A stretch of 28,743 nt of DNA from Bacillota bacterium (GCA_009781965.1 WQUS01000115.1:1-28743); one strand, 5' to 3'. Shown: positions 1 through 7,909, counted from the stretch's first letter. A program made the numbers and translations. Notes: a model not told the origin generated them from the letters alone.

Positions 1-47
1 AAAGAACAAAGAATTAAGCAAAGAATTAAATAATGGAGGAAAGAAAA

Positions 48-1031
48 ATGCCGACATTTGAAGAATCAAAACCAATGCTGCGCCCCACCGGGATTCGGAA
101 TGGCATTATGAAAGTGGATAAAGACATTTGTACCGGCTGTGGACTTTGCATTGATAGCTGCCCATTTAAATGCTGGGAAATGGGCGCCGATAATTATCCG
201 CAAATGAAATCGGAGTACATTTGCATTTCCTGTTCCAATTGCATGATCCCCTGTCCTGTCGGGGCGGTTTCCGTGGAGCAGACTTATCATGTTCAGGAAG
301 GCTTCTTTGCTACTGACTTTCCGGCGAGCAAACCGCCGCTAAGTCCGGAAGACGCGGACGGTCAGCCGGCCGAGTGGACAGAGACCGAGCGGTTGATTCT
401 GGAACGCCGCAGTGTCAGGCACTTTAAGTCAACCCCGGTGGCGGAAAGTTTAATTCGCCGGGTCCTTGAGGCGGGCCGCTTTGCGCCAAGCGGCGGCAAC
501 CACCAGCCCTGGAAGTTTACGGTCGTGACTGACCCGGCGTTTATTGCCCAGCTGGAGGAAACAATTCACGGGGTTTGGCACGGGCTGTATCAGGCTTATT
601 CTAACGACGAATCGGCCGTGGGTTTGGTGGGGAACCTGCCCGTCGGCAGTTTTGACCCGCGGACCCAATACGGCATCCGCTGTATTGCGAAAAAGGAACT
701 GCCGATATTTTTCCAAGCGCCGGCCGTGATCTTCCTGGGCGCCCACGAAAAGATGAACAACCCGGAGATGAGCATCGGGATCTGCGGCCAAAATATGAAT
801 TTAGCCGCCATGTCTTTAGGGCTCGGGTTTGTATGGACCAATTTCGGCGGGGTGGGTGTGAACCTCATCCCGGAGATGAAGGCCAAACTTGGTTATGGCG
901 AAGGCTGGCAGATTCAAACGGCCGTTTGTCTGGGTTATCCAAAATATAAACAAAAAGGCATGGTTTCCCGTCATTTCCGCCCGGTGACCTGGTTTCGTCC
1001 CGGGGTTGGGGGACCGGAAACAGAGGGATAG
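48..1031 (+). CDS. Ferredoxin-nitroreductase fusion (2x[4Fe-4S] plus FMN nitroreductase domain)
   Basis: A 327-residue protein. Residues 28-69 carry eight cysteines in two ferredoxin motifs (CTGCGLCIDSC and CISCSNCMIPC), enough for two [4Fe-4S] clusters. Residues about 115-320 form a nitroreductase-fold domain with the N-terminal signature ERRSVRHF and APSGGNHQPW, which in this family contacts FMN. It is probably a cytoplasmic FMN reductase fed by low-potential electrons through its own clusters; the substrate cannot be read from the sequence. An in-frame ATG at 33 exists, but GGAGGA at 35-40 lies 7 nt before the ATG at 48, so 48 is chosen. The stop abuts the acyl-CoA synthetase start, so the two are probably cotranscribed and the enzyme may act on a CoA thioester or maintain redox balance in that pathway. 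The domain assignment is sure, the role is inference. Confidence 0.88.
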   Translation: MPTFEESKPMLRPTGIRNGIMKVDKDICTGCGLCIDSCPFKCWEMGADNYPQMKSEYICISCSNCMIPCPVGAVSVEQTYHVQEGFFATDFPASKPPLSPEDADGQPAEWTETERLILERRSVRHFKSTPVAESLIRRVLEAGRFAPSGGNHQPWKFTVVTDPAFIAQLEETIHGVWHGLYQAYSNDESAVGLVGNLPVGSFDPRTQYGIRCIAKKELPIFFQAPAVIFLGAHEKMNNPEMSIGICGQNMNLAAMSLGLGFVWTNFGGVGVNLIPEMKAKLGYGEGWQIQTAVCLGYPKYKQKGMVSRHFRPVTWFRPGVGGPETEG

Positions 1032-1034
1032 ATG

Positions 1035-2654
1035 ATGAAAACTTACCCATTTGAGCAGCAGACCCTGGGACAAATTATCGAAGACAAAGCCGGCGTCTGC
1101 GGCGACAAGGTGTTTCTCCAGTATGAAAAAGGGCGGCAGGTTACTTACCGGGAGTGTAATGAGCTGGCCGACCGGATTGCCAATGGCTTAAACAGGCTTG
1201 GCTTGACGGCGGGAGATATGCTGGCCACCTTTTTGCCCAACAGCTTGGAAGCGGTCTTTCTCTGGCTGGGGGCGGCCAAGGCCGGTGTCGTGGATGTTCC
1301 CATCAACCTGGCCAATAAAGGTTATTTTCTTTCCCACATCCTTAACGATTCCAGAGCCAGGGTGTTGGTAATCGACAGCCAGTTATTAGATCGGATTAAG
1401 TTTATCGAAGACGAATTGCCTTATCTGGAGAAAATAGTGGTCTGGTCTCAATCTTCAGCCCGGGAAGATTTGGCCCGGGAAAACATCCCGGCGTTGAAAT
1501 TTGAGTTTGTCCGGTATCAGGAGTTGATTGACAGTCCGGCCGATAGACTTCCGGCGCCGGTTCAGGCCAGCGATCCCCTGATGATGATTTACACCTCCGG
1601 CACTACCGGGGCCGCCAAAGGAGTGCTGCAGCCGAATTCCATGGTTTATTATTCCGCCCTGGAATATGTCGAGGCCGTGCGGGGCAATGCGGATGATATT
1701 TTTTACACCTGTTTGCCCCTGTTCCACGCTAACGCCAGGATCTTGTGTCTATATCCGGCCCTGCTTCTGGAAACCAAAGCGGTGATTTATGAAAAGTTTA
1801 GCGCCAGCCGTTTTTGGGAGCAGATTAAAGACGCGCAAGCGACCATCTTCAACTCCTTGGGGACGCTGGCCAGCTTTCTCTATAACCAGCCCCGTCAGGC
1901 GGATGACGGCGACAACCCGGTCAGGGTTTGCGCGGCCTTTCCGATGCCCCCGCAGATATACGACGACTTTGAAAAAAGATATCGCCTTAAAGTGGTGGAG
2001 GGCTATGGATTAACGGAAGTGGCCATTATCACCTATAATCCCTACGATCAACCCAAAATCGGTTCCTGCGGCAAGGGGACCAGAAATTTTGAAGTGCGGA
2101 TTGTTGACGAGCGTGATTATCCGGTGGGGCCCGGAGTGGTGGGGGAAATTGTCGCCCGGGGCACAATACCCTGGGTCACCGCTTTAGGGTATCACAATAT
2201 GCCGGAAAAGACCGTTGAACTGACTAAAAATCACTATTATCACACCGGGGACGGCGGCTACCTGGACGAGGACGGTTATTTGTATTTTGTGGACCGGATC
2301 AAGGATTACATTCGCCGGCGCGGAGAGAATATCTCTTCCGCGGATATCGAACGGGTGATTAATACCCATCCCGGGGTGGCGGAATCTGCCGCTGTCTCCG
2401 TTAAATCGGAGTTATCCGAGGATGAAGTCAAGATTGCGGTGGTCTTAAAAGATGGTGCGCAGATAACCCCGGAAGAATTGCTGGCTTTTTGCGAGGACCG
2501 GATGCCTTATTTTGCCATCCCCCGGTATGTGGAGTTTTTAGCTGCTCTGCCGAAGACCCCTAACGAAAAGGTGCAGAAGAATAAACTCCGGGAAGAGGGT
2601 ATTACGGCCGGCACCTGGGACCGGGAGAAAGCCGGGTATCAGGTCAAGAGGTAG
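1035..2654 (+). CDS. AMP-forming acyl-CoA synthetase (CaiC/FadD-like)
   Basis: A 539-540-residue member of the ANL adenylating superfamily, which activates a carboxylic acid to its CoA thioester through an acyl-AMP. The P-loop-like motif YTSGTTGAAKG is at about 187-197, the A5-type motif EGYGLTE near 323, the A7/A8 region YHTGDGG ... DRIKDYIRRRGENIS at about 405-437, and a C-terminal TPNEKVQKNKL with the expected catalytic lysine. Length is normal for the family. Overall texture resembles crotonobetaine/carnitine-CoA ligase types, but the acid cannot be predicted. Tandem ATGs occur at 1032 and 1035; GAGGG at 1023-1027 is better spaced for 1035. It directly follows the ferredoxin-nitroreductase gene and precedes the DUF35/thiolase pair, so it is the likely entry step of a catabolic operon. 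Confidence 0.92.
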   Translation: MKTYPFEQQTLGQIIEDKAGVCGDKVFLQYEKGRQVTYRECNELADRIANGLNRLGLTAGDMLATFLPNSLEAVFLWLGAAKAGVVDVPINLANKGYFLSHILNDSRARVLVIDSQLLDRIKFIEDELPYLEKIVVWSQSSAREDLARENIPALKFEFVRYQELIDSPADRLPAPVQASDPLMMIYTSGTTGAAKGVLQPNSMVYYSALEYVEAVRGNADDIFYTCLPLFHANARILCLYPALLLETKAVIYEKFSASRFWEQIKDAQATIFNSLGTLASFLYNQPRQADDGDNPVRVCAAFPMPPQIYDDFEKRYRLKVVEGYGLTEVAIITYNPYDQPKIGSCGKGTRNFEVRIVDERDYPVGPGVVGEIVARGTIPWVTALGYHNMPEKTVELTKNHYYHTGDGGYLDEDGYLYFVDRIKDYIRRRGENISSADIERVINTHPGVAESAAVSVKSELSEDEVKIAVVLKDGAQITPEELLAFCEDRMPYFAIPRYVEFLAALPKTPNEKVQKNKLREEGITAGTWDREKAGYQVKR

Positions 2655-2684
2655 CCAATGGCCGGGCCAGAGGAGGAAGTCATA

Positions 2685-3092
2685 GTGGACAAAGTTCCCT
2701 TTAAGGAAGGTATTTTCAGGGCCGACAGGGCTGACGCAGATACCGGTAACGGTACCTTGCTGGGCAATAAATGCGCTTCCTGCGGGCGGATTTATTTCCC
2801 CCCGGCGGATTTTTGCTTTGATTGTTTTGGTCAGGCTATGGCAGAGGCGCCGCTCAGCCAGCGGGGCAAGCTTTATTCTTATACCCTTTGCCATATGCCG
2901 GCCAGCCGCTTTAAGCCTCCGTTTTTCGTGGGCCTGGTGGACATGCCGGAAGGAGTGCGGGTTTTTGCGCCATTAAAAGCAGCGGCCGGCCGGCCATTCC
3001 ACATCGGCATGGACATGGAGGTAAAGATAGAGGAATTGTGGCAGGAGAAGGATCAGCAGGTCATCGGATATGTTTTCGAGCCCGTTAAATAA
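2685..3092 (+). CDS. DUF35 zinc-ribbon/OB-fold acyl-CoA-associated protein
   Basis: About 135 residues. A rubredoxin-like zinc ribbon near residues 30-50 (CASCG ... CFDC) is followed by an OB-fold stretch with GKLYSYTLCH and PPFFVGLVDMPEG. Proteins of this family partner with thiolase-fold enzymes and bind the CoA substrate (known for the archaeal thiolase/HMG-CoA synthase complex, for BbsA of benzoylsuccinyl-CoA thiolase and for Ltp2-type aldolases). The thiolase partner lies immediately downstream, which supports a two-subunit enzyme here. The frame is open from an ATG at 2658, but AGGAGG at 2671-2676 sits inside that extension and 8 nt before the in-frame GTG at 2685, so the GTG is chosen. 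Confidence 0.85.
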   Translation: MDKVPFKEGIFRADRADADTGNGTLLGNKCASCGRIYFPPADFCFDCFGQAMAEAPLSQRGKLYSYTLCHMPASRFKPPFFVGLVDMPEGVRVFAPLKAAAGRPFHIGMDMEVKIEELWQEKDQQVIGYVFEPVK

Positions 3093-3111
3093 CCAGGAAG
3101 GAAGAATATTC

Positions 3112-4260
3112 ATGCGAGAAGTGGCTGTAATCGGGGTTGGACAAAGCGTGTTCGGCAAGTTTCCGGGCCGCACCGCCGCTTCCCTGGGCGGCGAGGCGGT
3201 GGCAGCGGCGCTCAAGGATTGCGGCATGCATCCCAAAGATATTCAGGTTGCCTATGCCGCCAGAGCTTACGACGCCAACTGCACGGCTCAAGCGGTGCTG
3301 AAGGAAGTGGGCGTCACCGCTTTTGAGATGATTAACGTGGAAAACGCCTGTGCCGGCGGCGCCACCGCTTTCCGGGGGGTCTGGAAAGAAATTGCCTGCG
3401 GCCGCTATGATATCGGCATCGCCATTGGGGTGGAGTCCATGACCACCAGCCCCATTGCCGGCAAACTGATTCCTCCGGAGAAGGACGACCTGGACGGCTA
3501 CCTGGGGATGACCATGCCCGCCATGTTTGGGATGGTCGCCAGAAGGCAGATGGAGGAATACGGCGCGACGGCTGAGGATTTTGCTCTGGTGTCGGTGAAA
3601 AACCATCATCATGGCTGCCTGAATCCGCAAGCCCAGTACCGGAAGGAATTCACCGTGGAAGAGATCTTGCAGTCCCGGATGATCAGCGAGCCCATCACCT
3701 TGCTGATGTGCTGTCCCAACACAGACGGGGCGGCGGCAGCCATTCTATGCTCAATGGAGGTGGCGCGAAAATACACGACCCAGCCGATCAAAGTGATTGG
3801 CTCGGCTTTGCTGACCGGCGACTATAAATACTTGCAAAAAGATATTTGCGCCTCGCCGGTGGGCGTAAAGGCAGCGCAAATGGCTTACGAAATGGCCGGC
3901 TGCGCGCCCAAAGATATTGACCTGGTGGAAATGCACGACGCTTTTGCCAATGAAGAAATACTGCGCTATGAAGATTTAGCTTTGTGCGCGCCGGGAGAGG
4001 GTTTGGACTTGCTTCGCTCGGGGGCGACGGCCATCGGCGGCCGGATCCCCGTTAACCCCAGCGGCGGTCTCCTGGCTTTGGGACATCCGCTGAGCGCGTC
4101 GGGGGTGCGCACTGTCTGCGAAGTAGTGCTGCATCTTCGAGGGCAGGCGGGGGCGCGGCAGACGCCTAACGCCAAGGTTGGTTTGGCCCAGATGCTGGGC
4201 GGTCTGGTTACCGGACTGGAGCATGGCGTAACGGCCGGCATCCACATCCTGGCCCGGTAG
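3112..4260 (+). CDS. Thiolase-family protein, DUF35-dependent type
   Basis: A 382-residue thiolase, expected to cleave or form 3-oxoacyl-CoA. The nucleophilic cysteine is C80 in NVENACAGG, followed by H275 in EMHDAFANE and H335 in the GHP motif (LALGHPLSASG). The usual C-terminal CxG cysteine is absent: the end reads GLAQMLGGLVTGL, as in SCP2-like and archaeal thiolases that work with a DUF35 subunit. Such pairs include acetoacetyl-CoA thiolases and BbsAB, which cleaves benzoylsuccinyl-CoA, so the substrate may be a branched or aromatic acyl-CoA rather than a simple fatty acyl-CoA. The frame extends back to an ATG at 3070 inside the DUF35 gene, but the GGAAGGAAG before 3112 and the start MREVAVIGVG support 3112. 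Confidence 0.9.
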   Translation: MREVAVIGVGQSVFGKFPGRTAASLGGEAVAAALKDCGMHPKDIQVAYAARAYDANCTAQAVLKEVGVTAFEMINVENACAGGATAFRGVWKEIACGRYDIGIAIGVESMTTSPIAGKLIPPEKDDLDGYLGMTMPAMFGMVARRQMEEYGATAEDFALVSVKNHHHGCLNPQAQYRKEFTVEEILQSRMISEPITLLMCCPNTDGAAAAILCSMEVARKYTTQPIKVIGSALLTGDYKYLQKDICASPVGVKAAQMAYEMAGCAPKDIDLVEMHDAFANEEILRYEDLALCAPGEGLDLLRSGATAIGGRIPVNPSGGLLALGHPLSASGVRTVCEVVLHLRGQAGARQTPNAKVGLAQMLGGLVTGLEHGVTAGIHILAR

Positions 4261-4280
4261 GGAATAACGGTGACACTTTA

Positions 4281-4336
4281 CTCGATGTTCGAAGTTTGAG
4301 GTTCGAAGTTCGATGTTCGAAGTTCGAGAATATGCA
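4281..4336 (+). repeat. TTCGA-rich repeat block 1
   Basis: A run of 8-9-bp units of the form GTTCGAA/GTTCGAG/GTTCGAT, ending in TTCGAGAATATGCA. Similar blocks occur at 16222 and 25515, and the 16222 block ends in the near-identical TTCGAGACTATGCA. This block stands where the left outer end of the neighbouring hairpin element (4335) should begin. Confidence 0.8.
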
Positions 4337-4469
4337 GTGTTTGTTAGTACTCATAGTGACTACGGCACGCAAAACTATTAACCGTAAGCGATTTCTCGGA
4401 GAGCATGAGCGCACGGTTAATAGTTTTGCGTGCCGGCTCGATGCTGAACAGTAACGTGTGAACAGTAAC
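4335..4469 (+). repeat. Palindromic intergenic element, copy A
   Basis: Copy A of the family described in the findings. Arms 4363-4385 and 4413-4435 are a perfect 23-bp inverted repeat. The loop 4386-4412 has the conserved layout AAGCG / ATTT / CTC-GGA-GAG / CATGA / GCGC. The right outer end carries GAACAGTAAC twice (4446-4455 and 4460-4469); the left end has CAGTGTTTGTTAG but lacks the GTTACTGTT of other copies. It lies between the thiolase and the VOC gene, inside what would otherwise be one operon. It has no coding capacity. Confidence 0.9.
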
Positions 4470-4514
4470 GGTAACACGTTGAAAAACAATTTAAATAAAG
4501 CGAAGTGTTGACCG

Positions 4515-4937
4515 GTGATTAAAAGATTGAACCATGTTGGCATCGCCGTTAAAGATTTAGACAGCGCCATTGCCTTCTTCGAGCAAACATACGGCGCCAG
4601 TTTGGTTTGGCGGATTAAATATGAGGACCAGCAGATCGAATCGGCTTTAATCGCCATTGGGGAAGTCCGTTTCGAGCTTACCGCCGGCCTCGACCAGGGG
4701 AGCAGCGTGGCCAAATTTATCGCCGCCAGGGGCGAGGGGATGCATCATGTTTCTTTAGAAGTGGAAGGGTTTGAGCAAGTACTGGCGGGGCTCAAAACGA
4801 AGGGGTTAAAGATCCTGGCGGAAGCCGACACGGAGGATTTTAAAGCGGCGTTTGTACATCCCAAAAGCAACCTGGGTTTGTTGATGGAAATCATCGAACC
4901 GAAAAAGGACGAACGCTCCTGGGGAGGTAAAGGGTAA
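4515..4937 (+). CDS. VOC-fold protein, methylmalonyl-CoA epimerase-like
   Basis: A 140-residue vicinal-oxygen-chelate protein with two beta-alpha-beta-beta-beta modules. Likely metal ligands are H7 (RLNHVGIAV), E54 (VRFEL), H77 or H78 (GMHHVSLEV) and E125 (LLMEIIEP), the pattern and length of methylmalonyl-CoA epimerase, which interconverts the 2R and 2S isomers. It begins with GTG and has no good Shine-Dalgarno sequence, so the start is less certain. No mutase or carboxylase gene is nearby. Its place between a thiolase and an acyl-CoA dehydrogenase suggests that it epimerises the alpha-branched acyl-CoA intermediate of this pathway. Other VOC activities (glyoxalase-like) cannot be excluded. 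Confidence 0.82.
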   Translation: MIKRLNHVGIAVKDLDSAIAFFEQTYGASLVWRIKYEDQQIESALIAIGEVRFELTAGLDQGSSVAKFIAARGEGMHHVSLEVEGFEQVLAGLKTKGLKILAEADTEDFKAAFVHPKSNLGLLMEIIEPKKDERSWGGKG

Positions 4938-4945
4938 AGCATAGC

Positions 4946-4974
4946 TTCACAAACAGTGGTATTTGTTGCATAAT
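4946..4974 (+). promoter_or_regulatory. Candidate sigma-A promoter for the acyl-CoA dehydrogenase gene
   Basis: TTCACA (4946-4951), a 17-bp spacer and CATAAT (4969-4974), each one base from consensus. The predicted transcript start is near 4981, about 55 nt before the dehydrogenase start. It would let this gene be expressed apart from the upstream operon. Confidence 0.5.
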
Positions 4975-5036
4975 AACTAAAAAGGAATGGTTCGAACTTC
5001 CTAATCCAAAAGACAACGGAAATGTGAGGTGTGCAT

Positions 5037-6791
5037 ATGAGTAACCTGCCCAAAGGGGGAAGCTTCGTCTTTGGTCAAACAACTCCCCAAGCTGTCTTTA
5101 CGCCGGAAGATTTTACTGACGAGCACAAAATGATTTTTCGCACCGCCGCCGGTTTTGTCGCCGACGAGGTATTGCCCAGAATGGAAGAATTGGAGGCCAA
5201 AAAAGAAGGCTTAATCCGGGAACTACTGGAAGCCTGCGGCGAATTAGGTTTACTGAGCGCCGATGTTCCGGAGGAATATGACGGCATGGCCATGGACAAG
5301 ATCAGCTCCACGATTATCGCCGAGTGCATGGGCCGGGGCGGTTCCTTTGCCATGACCCAGGGCGGTCAAACCGGTATTGGCAGCATGCCCATCGTGGTTT
5401 TCGGCAATCACGACCAAAAGCAAAGGTATCTGCCCGATATCGTCAGCGCCAAAAAAATCGGCGCTTACGCGCTCACCGAGCCGGAAGCCGGAACGGACGC
5501 CATGGCTATTAGAACCAAGGCTGTTTTAAGTCCCGACGGCAAGCATTATATTTTGAACGGCGCCAAACAGTTCATCACCAATGCCGGCATGGCCGATGTG
5601 TTTATCGTTTACGCCAAGATAGACGGAGACAAGTTTACCACTTTTATTGTTGACGCTGATTCCCCCGGCCTGTCCACCGGCCCGGAAGAAAAGAAAATGG
5701 GGATTAAAGGTTCGTCCACCCGCACGGTGATCCTGGAAGACGTGCAAGTTCCGGTGGAAAACCTGCTGTTTGAAATTGGCCGCGGTCATATTGTGGCGTT
5801 TAATATCCTGAATCTGGGCCGCTATAAGTTGGCCGCCAATTGTTTGGGCCACGCCAAATATGCTTTGGAACTGTCCGCCACCTACGCCAACGACCGTAAA
5901 CAGTTTAAAGTCCCGATTGCCAGTTTCGGACTGATTAAAGAAAAACTGGCCGAGATGGCCATTAAGATTTACGTGGCCGAAAGTATGGTTTACCGCACCG
6001 GCGGAATGTTGGAAGACATCCTGCACAGCCTGGATACTTCCGGTGAAAACGGCGCCCGGATTGCCGCCAAGGGCATCGAAGAATACGCTTTGGAGTGTTC
6101 CATAAATAAAATCTTTGCCACCGAAGCAGTGGCTTATTGCGTGGATGAGGGAGTGCAGATCCACGGCGGTTACGGATTTAGTTCCGAATATACCATTGAG
6201 AGGCTGTACCGGGACGCCAGGATTTACCGTATTTTTGAAGGGACGAATGAAATCAACCGGACCCTGATTCCCATTATCATGCTGCGCAAAGCGGCCCAAG
6301 GGGATTTGCCGCTCCAGGAAGCTATCGACAGGCTGCGGGAACAGCTCGCCGCGGGGGTACCGGTCAGGTCAGGGGAAGCGGAACTGGTGCAGGCGGCAAA
6401 AGATATTTTCCTGCTGACCATAGTCACCGGACTGAAAAAATATGGCCAGGACCTGTCCAAAGAACAGGAAATCCTGGGCCGGCTGGCTGATTTGGCGATC
6501 AGCGTTTTTGGCATGGAGTGCGCCTGGCTGCGGGCCTGTAAGGCATCGGACAGTCAAGGGGAAGCGGAGGCGCGGCTCAAACTCAATCTGGCTGCCGCTT
6601 ATATTAACCATACCTTGAGCGAAATGGTTCATATCGCCCAAGAAACCCTGGCGGCCCTTGCCGCGGGCAGTGAACTGACCAGTCTTTTGGCTCATCTGCG
6701 GCAGCTGTCCGCATATATTCCCAAGGACACGGTGGCGTTAAGGAAGGAAATAGCCGCGGCTGTTTCGGAAGCCGGCAAGTATGTGGTGTAA
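5037..6791 (+). CDS. Acyl-CoA dehydrogenase, long form with C-terminal extension
   Basis: About 584 residues. It is a FAD-dependent acyl-CoA dehydrogenase that makes the 2,3-enoyl-CoA and passes electrons to Etf. Visible signatures are YALTEPEAGTDA (FAD/substrate loop), FITNAGMADVF, GGYGFSSEYTIERLYRDAR and YRIFEGTNEINR with the glutamate at the usual catalytic-base position. Ordinary family members end near residue 380-400; here some 170 extra mainly helical residues follow, as in the long FadE-type enzymes of Bacilli and Clostridia. The ATG at 5037 lies 6 nt after GAGGT; an in-frame GTG at 5031 has no room for a binding site. Electron acceptor genes etfB-etfA lie 1.8 kb downstream. Confidence 0.93.
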   Translation: MSNLPKGGSFVFGQTTPQAVFTPEDFTDEHKMIFRTAAGFVADEVLPRMEELEAKKEGLIRELLEACGELGLLSADVPEEYDGMAMDKISSTIIAECMGRGGSFAMTQGGQTGIGSMPIVVFGNHDQKQRYLPDIVSAKKIGAYALTEPEAGTDAMAIRTKAVLSPDGKHYILNGAKQFITNAGMADVFIVYAKIDGDKFTTFIVDADSPGLSTGPEEKKMGIKGSSTRTVILEDVQVPVENLLFEIGRGHIVAFNILNLGRYKLAANCLGHAKYALELSATYANDRKQFKVPIASFGLIKEKLAEMAIKIYVAESMVYRTGGMLEDILHSLDTSGENGARIAAKGIEEYALECSINKIFATEAVAYCVDEGVQIHGGYGFSSEYTIERLYRDARIYRIFEGTNEINRTLIPIIMLRKAAQGDLPLQEAIDRLREQLAAGVPVRSGEAELVQAAKDIFLLTIVTGLKKYGQDLSKEQEILGRLADLAISVFGMECAWLRACKASDSQGEAEARLKLNLAAAYINHTLSEMVHIAQETLAALAAGSELTSLLAHLRQLSAYIPKDTVALRKEIAAAVSEAGKYVV

Positions 6792-6818
6792 ATAGTTTAA
6801 CTTATTGCAGATTAGTTT

Positions 6819-6930
6819 GTTACTGTACAGTGTTTGTTGATCCTCAAAGTGAATACGGCGCGCCAAACCGTTAACCGTAAGCGATTTCTCAGCGAGCATG
6901 AGCGCACGGTTAACGGTTTGGCGTGCCGCT
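6819..6930 (+). repeat. Palindromic intergenic element, copy B (right end truncated)
   Basis: Copy B. Arms 6856-6878 and 6906-6928 pair over 23 bp with one G-U position; the loop 6879-6905 has CTC-AGC-GAG at its tip. The left outer end GTTACTGTACAG starts at 6819. The right outer end is missing: after GCCGCT the sequence enters the stop codon of the repressor gene (6931). It lies between two convergent genes, so the hairpin could end both transcripts. Confidence 0.88.
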
Positions 6931-7806
6931 CTATTTTTTGCTTAATTCCCAGTGCATGTCCAGGATGGCTTTAACCTTTTCCGGTTTGATGTGGTAGCTC
7001 CCGGCGGCTTCAATAATCTCAACCCACTGTTTTTGGGCGGTGCTTTTAATCTGCAGCAGGTTTAAATAATCTCCCAAGCCGGGCGCCTGTTCTCTGAGCA
7101 AACCCACCATCACGCCGACGATGCGGTGCTGCGGTCCGAAAAGGATATCTTCGTAGTCCGGGTTGGCGGAACGAAGGAAAGCCTGGTCGCCCTGCTGGAT
7201 GTAAATCTTCAGGTAAGCGTTCCAGACGGTATCCTCCAATCCGGCGGCTACGATTTGACCGCTTTGCGCGATGGAGCTTTGTTTAAACAGCGCCAGATCC
7301 CCTTGGTTAATGCCGGCGTAAATCATACTGTTGCCGTTAACCCGGAGGAGAAAGTCAGCCTTGGTGTGTGAGGGTATCTCTACCTGGCTTTCCCAGTTTT
7401 GCTCCGCCAAAACCGGAAGGCCGGCATGTATCTGGCCCAGCACCGGCTTAAACTTTAAATAGACCGCCGGCTCCTCCAACGCCCGCATTACGGCCAGGCG
7501 CTGCTCCCGGCTGAGCGGAATTTCATCGATCGTTAACCGGATATTTTCATTGCTCATCAGGTGGCGCAGATCAATGCTGTCCAGCGACTGCCGGATATTG
7601 GTGCGGCCGAGCAAATAATCAGCGGAAACATTAAAAAAGTCTGCGAAATTGCTCAGCGTTTCAAAGTCCGGTTTGCGGCTGCCCTGTTCGTAATTGGCAA
7701 TGAGACCCCGCGAATACGGAAGCAATTCAGCCATTTTATATTGGCTGATATTTTTTTCTTTTCTCAAGGCGGCCAAACGCCGGCCGAAGCTATTATCATG
7801 CAACAT
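6931..7806 (-). CDS. LexA/CI-like repressor (XRE HTH plus S24 peptidase-like domain)
   Basis: 291 residues. Residues 7-67 are an XRE/lambda-repressor-type helix-turn-helix (ISQYKMAELLPYSRGLIANYE). Residues about 120-235 resemble the LexA/UmuD S24 fold: the A128-G129 cleavage-type pair in GQIHAGLPVL and S160 in RVNGNSM. In LexA and UmuD the lysine lies 37 residues after the serine; here that position is A197 (VWNAYLK), so the Ser-Lys dyad seems lost. A C-terminal extension of about 50 residues follows. AGGTGG stands 4 nt before the ATG. It faces a small HTH gene across three operator-like palindromes, one of which fills the -35/-10 gap of its own likely promoter, so autoregulation is expected. 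It resembles a phage immunity repressor, but no other phage genes are near. Confidence 0.9.
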   Translation of the reverse strand: MLHDNSFGRRLAALRKEKNISQYKMAELLPYSRGLIANYEQGSRKPDFETLSNFADFFNVSADYLLGRTNIRQSLDSIDLRHLMSNENIRLTIDEIPLSREQRLAVMRALEEPAVYLKFKPVLGQIHAGLPVLAEQNWESQVEIPSHTKADFLLRVNGNSMIYAGINQGDLALFKQSSIAQSGQIVAAGLEDTVWNAYLKIYIQQGDQAFLRSANPDYEDILFGPQHRIVGVMVGLLREQAPGLGDYLNLLQIKSTAQKQWVEIIEAAGSYHIKPEKVKAILDMHWELSKK

Positions 7807-7822
7807 GTTACCACCTGATCAT

Positions 7823-7851
7823 ATTATAAGAAACAATCAGTTTCCATACTA
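7823..7851 (-). promoter_or_regulatory. Candidate promoter of the repressor gene
   Basis: On the minus strand a perfect TATAAT occupies 7828-7823, 17-22 nt from the repressor ATG. The -35 region (TAGTAT at about 7851-7846) is poor, so activation or weak expression is likely. Operator O1 exactly occupies the spacer. Confidence 0.42.
7829..7845. promoter_or_regulatory. Operator-like palindrome O1
   Basis: AGAAAC-N5-GTTTCC, matching the AGAAAC-N5-GTTTCT palindrome of O2 in all but the last base. Its centre lies 27 bp from that of O2. Confidence 0.68.
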
Positions 7852-7853
7852 CG

Positions 7854-7874
7854 TTAGAAACAAATAGTTTCTAA
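7854..7874. promoter_or_regulatory. Operator-like palindrome O2
   Basis: TTAGAAAC-AAATA-GTTTCTAA is a perfect palindrome with 8-bp arms. It is the best of three sites, midway between the divergent promoters. Confidence 0.78.
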
Positions 7875-7879
7875 TAATA

Positions 7880-7909
7880 TTGACAGAAACGTAACGTGTC
7901 TATTAAAAT
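7880..7909 (+). promoter_or_regulatory. Promoter of the small HTH gene
   Basis: TTGACA (7880-7885, perfect -35), an 18-bp spacer and TAAAAT (7904-7909). Operator O3 overlaps the -35/-10 interval, so repressor bound there would block this promoter. Confidence 0.65.
7885..7901. promoter_or_regulatory. Operator-like palindrome O3
   Basis: AGAAAC-GTAAC-GTGTCT: the same half-site and 5-bp spacing as O1 and O2 with one mismatch. Its centre lies 29 bp from that of O2. Confidence 0.6.

Noticed and set aside
4281..4336. TTCGA blocks considered as a CRISPR array
   Set aside because: Units are 8-9 bp with no spacers and no cas genes nearby.
5526..6299. A 257-codon minus-strand frame
   Set aside because: It is the mirror of the acyl-CoA dehydrogenase gene, whose motifs are certain.
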